DNA from: Muribaculaceae bacterium
GTDB taxonomy: Bacteria; Bacteroidota; Bacteroidia; Bacteroidales; Muribaculaceae
Length of the DNA: 15,599 bases
Direction: 5' to 3'
Assembly: GCA_024400895.1 (NCBI GenBank)
Contig: JAKSMA010000026.1
Span: 1-15,599, forward strand
A program made the position numbers and the translations under genes. Shown here one piece after another: positions 13,648-15,599 of this stretch (within the stretch, counting starts at the first letter, position 1; each line of letters opens with the position of its first letter). The notes under the pieces are model-generated. The model worked only from the letters and a program-made list of their open reading frames with translations, made no database searches and was not told the origin of the DNA.

Positions 13648-14625
13648 ATGATTAAAGCAGGCATCATTGGAGGCGCTGGCTACACCGCAGGAGAACTCAC
13701 CCGACTTCTCATCAACCACCCAGAGGTGGAGCTGAAGTGGATGAGCAGCACCAGCAACGCTGGCAACCGCGTGGACAGTGTGCACCAAGGACTTATCGGC
13801 GAAACCGACCTTGTGTTCACAGCCGATACACCTCTTTCAGAAATCGATGTGTTGTTTTTGTGCACTCCTCACGGCTTCTCAAAGCCATTCCTTGAGGAGC
13901 ACAAGAGCGAAATTCCCGAATCGCTCCGCATCATCGACCTTGCACAGGATTTCCGCATCGCCGACGGTGAGCACGATTTCGTGTACGGACTGCCCGAGCT
14001 CAACCGCGAACGAGTGACCACCGACACAAAGCACATTGCCAACCCTGGCTGCTTTGCCACTGCCATTCAGTTGGCTTTGCTGCCATTGGCAAAAAACGGT
14101 TTGCTCACCGACGATGTGCACATCCACGCCGTGACAGGCAGCACTGGCGCTGGCGTGAAACCCGGCCCAACAAAGCACTACTCCTGGCGCAACGACAATG
14201 TGAGCATCTACAAGCCTTTCAAGCACCAGCATCTGCTTGAAATCCGTCAGTCGCTCACCCAACTGCAACCCGGCTTTGAAAGTAACCTGGAATTCATCCC
14301 TATGCGTGGATGCTTTTCTCGCGGCATTTTCGCCACCCTCTATCTGCGTAGCGAGGCAGAGCTCGACGACGTGAAGCGTATGTACAACGATTTCTACGCT
14401 GGCCATGCATTCACTTTTGTGACCGATAAGGATATCGATCTGAAGGATGTGGTGAACACCAACAAGTGTCTGATTCATGTCGATAAAATCGACGGTAAGA
14501 TTCTCATCACTTCAGCCATCGACAATCTGCTCAAGGGAGCCGTGGGCACTGCAGTTCACAATATGAATCTGCTGTTCGGACTTCCCGAACGTACAGGTCT
14601 CGCACTCAAGGCTTCGGCGTTCTGA
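13648..14625 (+). CDS. argC: N-acyl-gamma-glutamyl-phosphate reductase
   Basis: Reduces N-acyl-gamma-glutamyl phosphate to the semialdehyde with NADPH, the third step of arginine synthesis. IIGGAGYTAGELTRLL (6-21) is the nucleotide-binding loop. Cys135 in ANPGCFATA is the catalytic cysteine, and AVTGSTGAGVKPGP (161-174) and FKHQHLLEI (191-199) are further family signatures. The 325 residues are a normal length for the type 1 enzyme. The ATG follows the argG stop by two bases, so the two genes are translated from one message. In Bacteroidota the natural substrate may carry an N-succinyl group; the sequence does not show which. Confidence 0.95.
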   Translation: MIKAGIIGGAGYTAGELTRLLINHPEVELKWMSSTSNAGNRVDSVHQGLIGETDLVFTADTPLSEIDVLFLCTPHGFSKPFLEEHKSEIPESLRIIDLAQDFRIADGEHDFVYGLPELNRERVTTDTKHIANPGCFATAIQLALLPLAKNGLLTDDVHIHAVTGSTGAGVKPGPTKHYSWRNDNVSIYKPFKHQHLLEIRQSLTQLQPGFESNLEFIPMRGCFSRGIFATLYLRSEAELDDVKRMYNDFYAGHAFTFVTDKDIDLKDVVNTNKCLIHVDKIDGKILITSAIDNLLKGAVGTAVHNMNLLFGLPERTGLALKASAF

Positions 14626-14667
14626 ATCAGAGACTTTAGAAATTAGATTTTTTAGAAATAGCTGATT

Positions 14668-14701
14668 GGGGATATTTCAACGGCACCAGAGCCTTATCCC
14701 C
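14668..14701 (+). repeat. Hairpin in the argC-argD spacer
   Basis: GGGGATA (14668-14674) and TATCCCC (14695-14701) pair perfectly around a 20-base loop, 25 bases before the argD ATG. No T run follows, so it is not a standard terminator. It may affect stability or translation of the downstream gene. Confidence 0.45.
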
Positions 14702-14726
14702 GACACTCAACATCATAAACAAGACG

Positions 14727-15599
14727 ATGAAACTATTCGATGTCTATCCATTATTCGATATCGAGATTGTGAAAGGACGCGGCTGCCGCACTTTCGACGC
14801 CAACGGCACTGAATATCTCGACCTTTATGGTGGCCACGCCGTGATTTCGGTGGGTCATAGTCACCCTCACTACATCGACGCGCTGAAGAAACAAGCCGAA
14901 AATTTGGTGTTCTACAGCAACTCGGTGCTCAACAGCCTGCAAGTGCGCCTCGCCGAAAAGCTCGGTAAGGCTTGCGGCTACGACGACTACCAACTCTTCC
15001 TTATCAACTCTGGTGCAGAGGCCAACGAGAATGCCATGAAACTGGCTTCGTTCCACACAGGAAAGCCTCGCATCATTGCATTCGGGAAGGCGTTCCACGG
15101 CCGCACTTCGCTCGCAGTGGAAGCCACCGACAACCCAAAAATACAAGCGCCCGTCAATGCCACCGACAATGTGACCATCGTGCCTTTCTGCGACCTTGAA
15201 GCGGTGAAAGCCGAAATCGCCAAAGGTGATGTGGCTGCCGTGATTATTGAAGGCATTCAGGGCGTGGGCGGCATACAGATTCCAACCGACGAATTTATGC
15301 GCCAACTGCGCACCGTCACCAAGGAGGCTGGCGTGGTACTCATCCTCGATGAAATCCAGAGCGGCTACGGGCGTACGGGCAAATTCTACGCTCATCAATG
15401 GAGCGGCATCAAGGCCGACATCGTGACCATGGCCAAGGGCATCTGCAACGGCTACCCTATGGGAGCCCTCATCTGCAGCCCCGAATTCAAACCCGTATTC
15501 GGCATGCTTGGCACCACTTTCGGTGGCAATCATCTTGTTTGTGCTGGCGCTATCGCAGTGCTCGACATTTTTGAGAAGGAAAATCTTGTGGAAAATGCA
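14727..15599 (+). CDS. argD: N-acylornithine aminotransferase, 3' end beyond the window
   Basis: A PLP-dependent class III aminotransferase that converts the N-acylglutamate semialdehyde from ArgC to N-acylornithine using glutamate. 291 residues are visible of roughly 375. LDLYGGHAVISVGHSHPHY (31-49), FLINSGAEANENAMKLA (91-107), AFHGRTSLA (122-130), VIIEGIQGVGG (172-182) and VLILDEIQSGYGRTGKF (204-220) are class III hallmarks. Asp208 should hold the pyridine nitrogen and Lys237 in TMAKGICNGYPMGA forms the PLP Schiff base. TTFGGNHLVCAGA (263-275) fits the phosphate-binding region. The start MKLFDVYPLFDIEIVKG matches Bacteroides ArgD as I remember it. It lies about 100 bases after argC in the same direction. 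Confidence 0.95.
   Translation, partial: MKLFDVYPLFDIEIVKGRGCRTFDANGTEYLDLYGGHAVISVGHSHPHYIDALKKQAENLVFYSNSVLNSLQVRLAEKLGKACGYDDYQLFLINSGAEANENAMKLASFHTGKPRIIAFGKAFHGRTSLAVEATDNPKIQAPVNATDNVTIVPFCDLEAVKAEIAKGDVAAVIIEGIQGVGGIQIPTDEFMRQLRTVTKEAGVVLILDEIQSGYGRTGKFYAHQWSGIKADIVTMAKGICNGYPMGALICSPEFKPVFGMLGTTFGGNHLVCAGAIAVLDIFEKENLVENA

Overview
The window reads as a contig from a gut-type Bacteroidales bacterium (Bacteroidota; Bacteroides/Muribaculaceae-like). The evidence is promoters of the Bacteroidota TTTG-N19-21-TAnnTTTG type, starts with little Shine-Dalgarno sequence, a NagB-like/PIG-L two-domain protein of the kind found in Bacteroides, and an argR-GNAT-argG-argC-argD cluster in the order I remember for that group. 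The first ~370 bases do not fit. They encode the start of a secreted protein with the 'SSNIVGYQ' signature I associate with Verrucomicrobiota/Lentisphaerota gut bacteria, and they have a good Shine-Dalgarno site. They are joined head-on to the truncated 3' part of a Bacteroidales gene, so a chimeric join at the contig end is the likely explanation.

Layout: 1-~374 foreign fragment (+ strand); ~372-1880 truncated NagB-like/PIG-L protein (-); 2076-5973 a tight minus-strand operon gltX -> outer-membrane beta-barrel protein -> waaA (Kdo transferase); 5974-7648 a decayed region with short repeats, an intact promoter, the first ~70 codons of a Tat-exported amidohydrolase fused to the C-terminal end of a Fic protein, and an orphan segment; 7649-10551 an AsmA-family envelope protein followed by surE (-); 10767-10839 tRNA-Lys(CTT) with its own promoter and terminator; 11071-15599 the arginine biosynthesis cluster (+): a 25-codon leader ORF overlapping argR, argR, a structured spacer, a GNAT-ArgG reading frame, argC and the start of argD.

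How the genes work together: ArgR senses arginine. The GNAT domain probably makes the N-acylated (in Bacteroidota probably N-succinylated) glutamate that ArgC and ArgD carry on to N-acylornithine, and ArgG acts later on citrulline. waaA and the AsmA-like protein serve the outer membrane. The window holds no CRISPR array, no intact mobile element and no complete defence system. The most interesting points are the one-frame GNAT-ArgG fusion with an internal ATG, the overlapping argR leader ORF, and the competing pairings in the argR-argG spacer.
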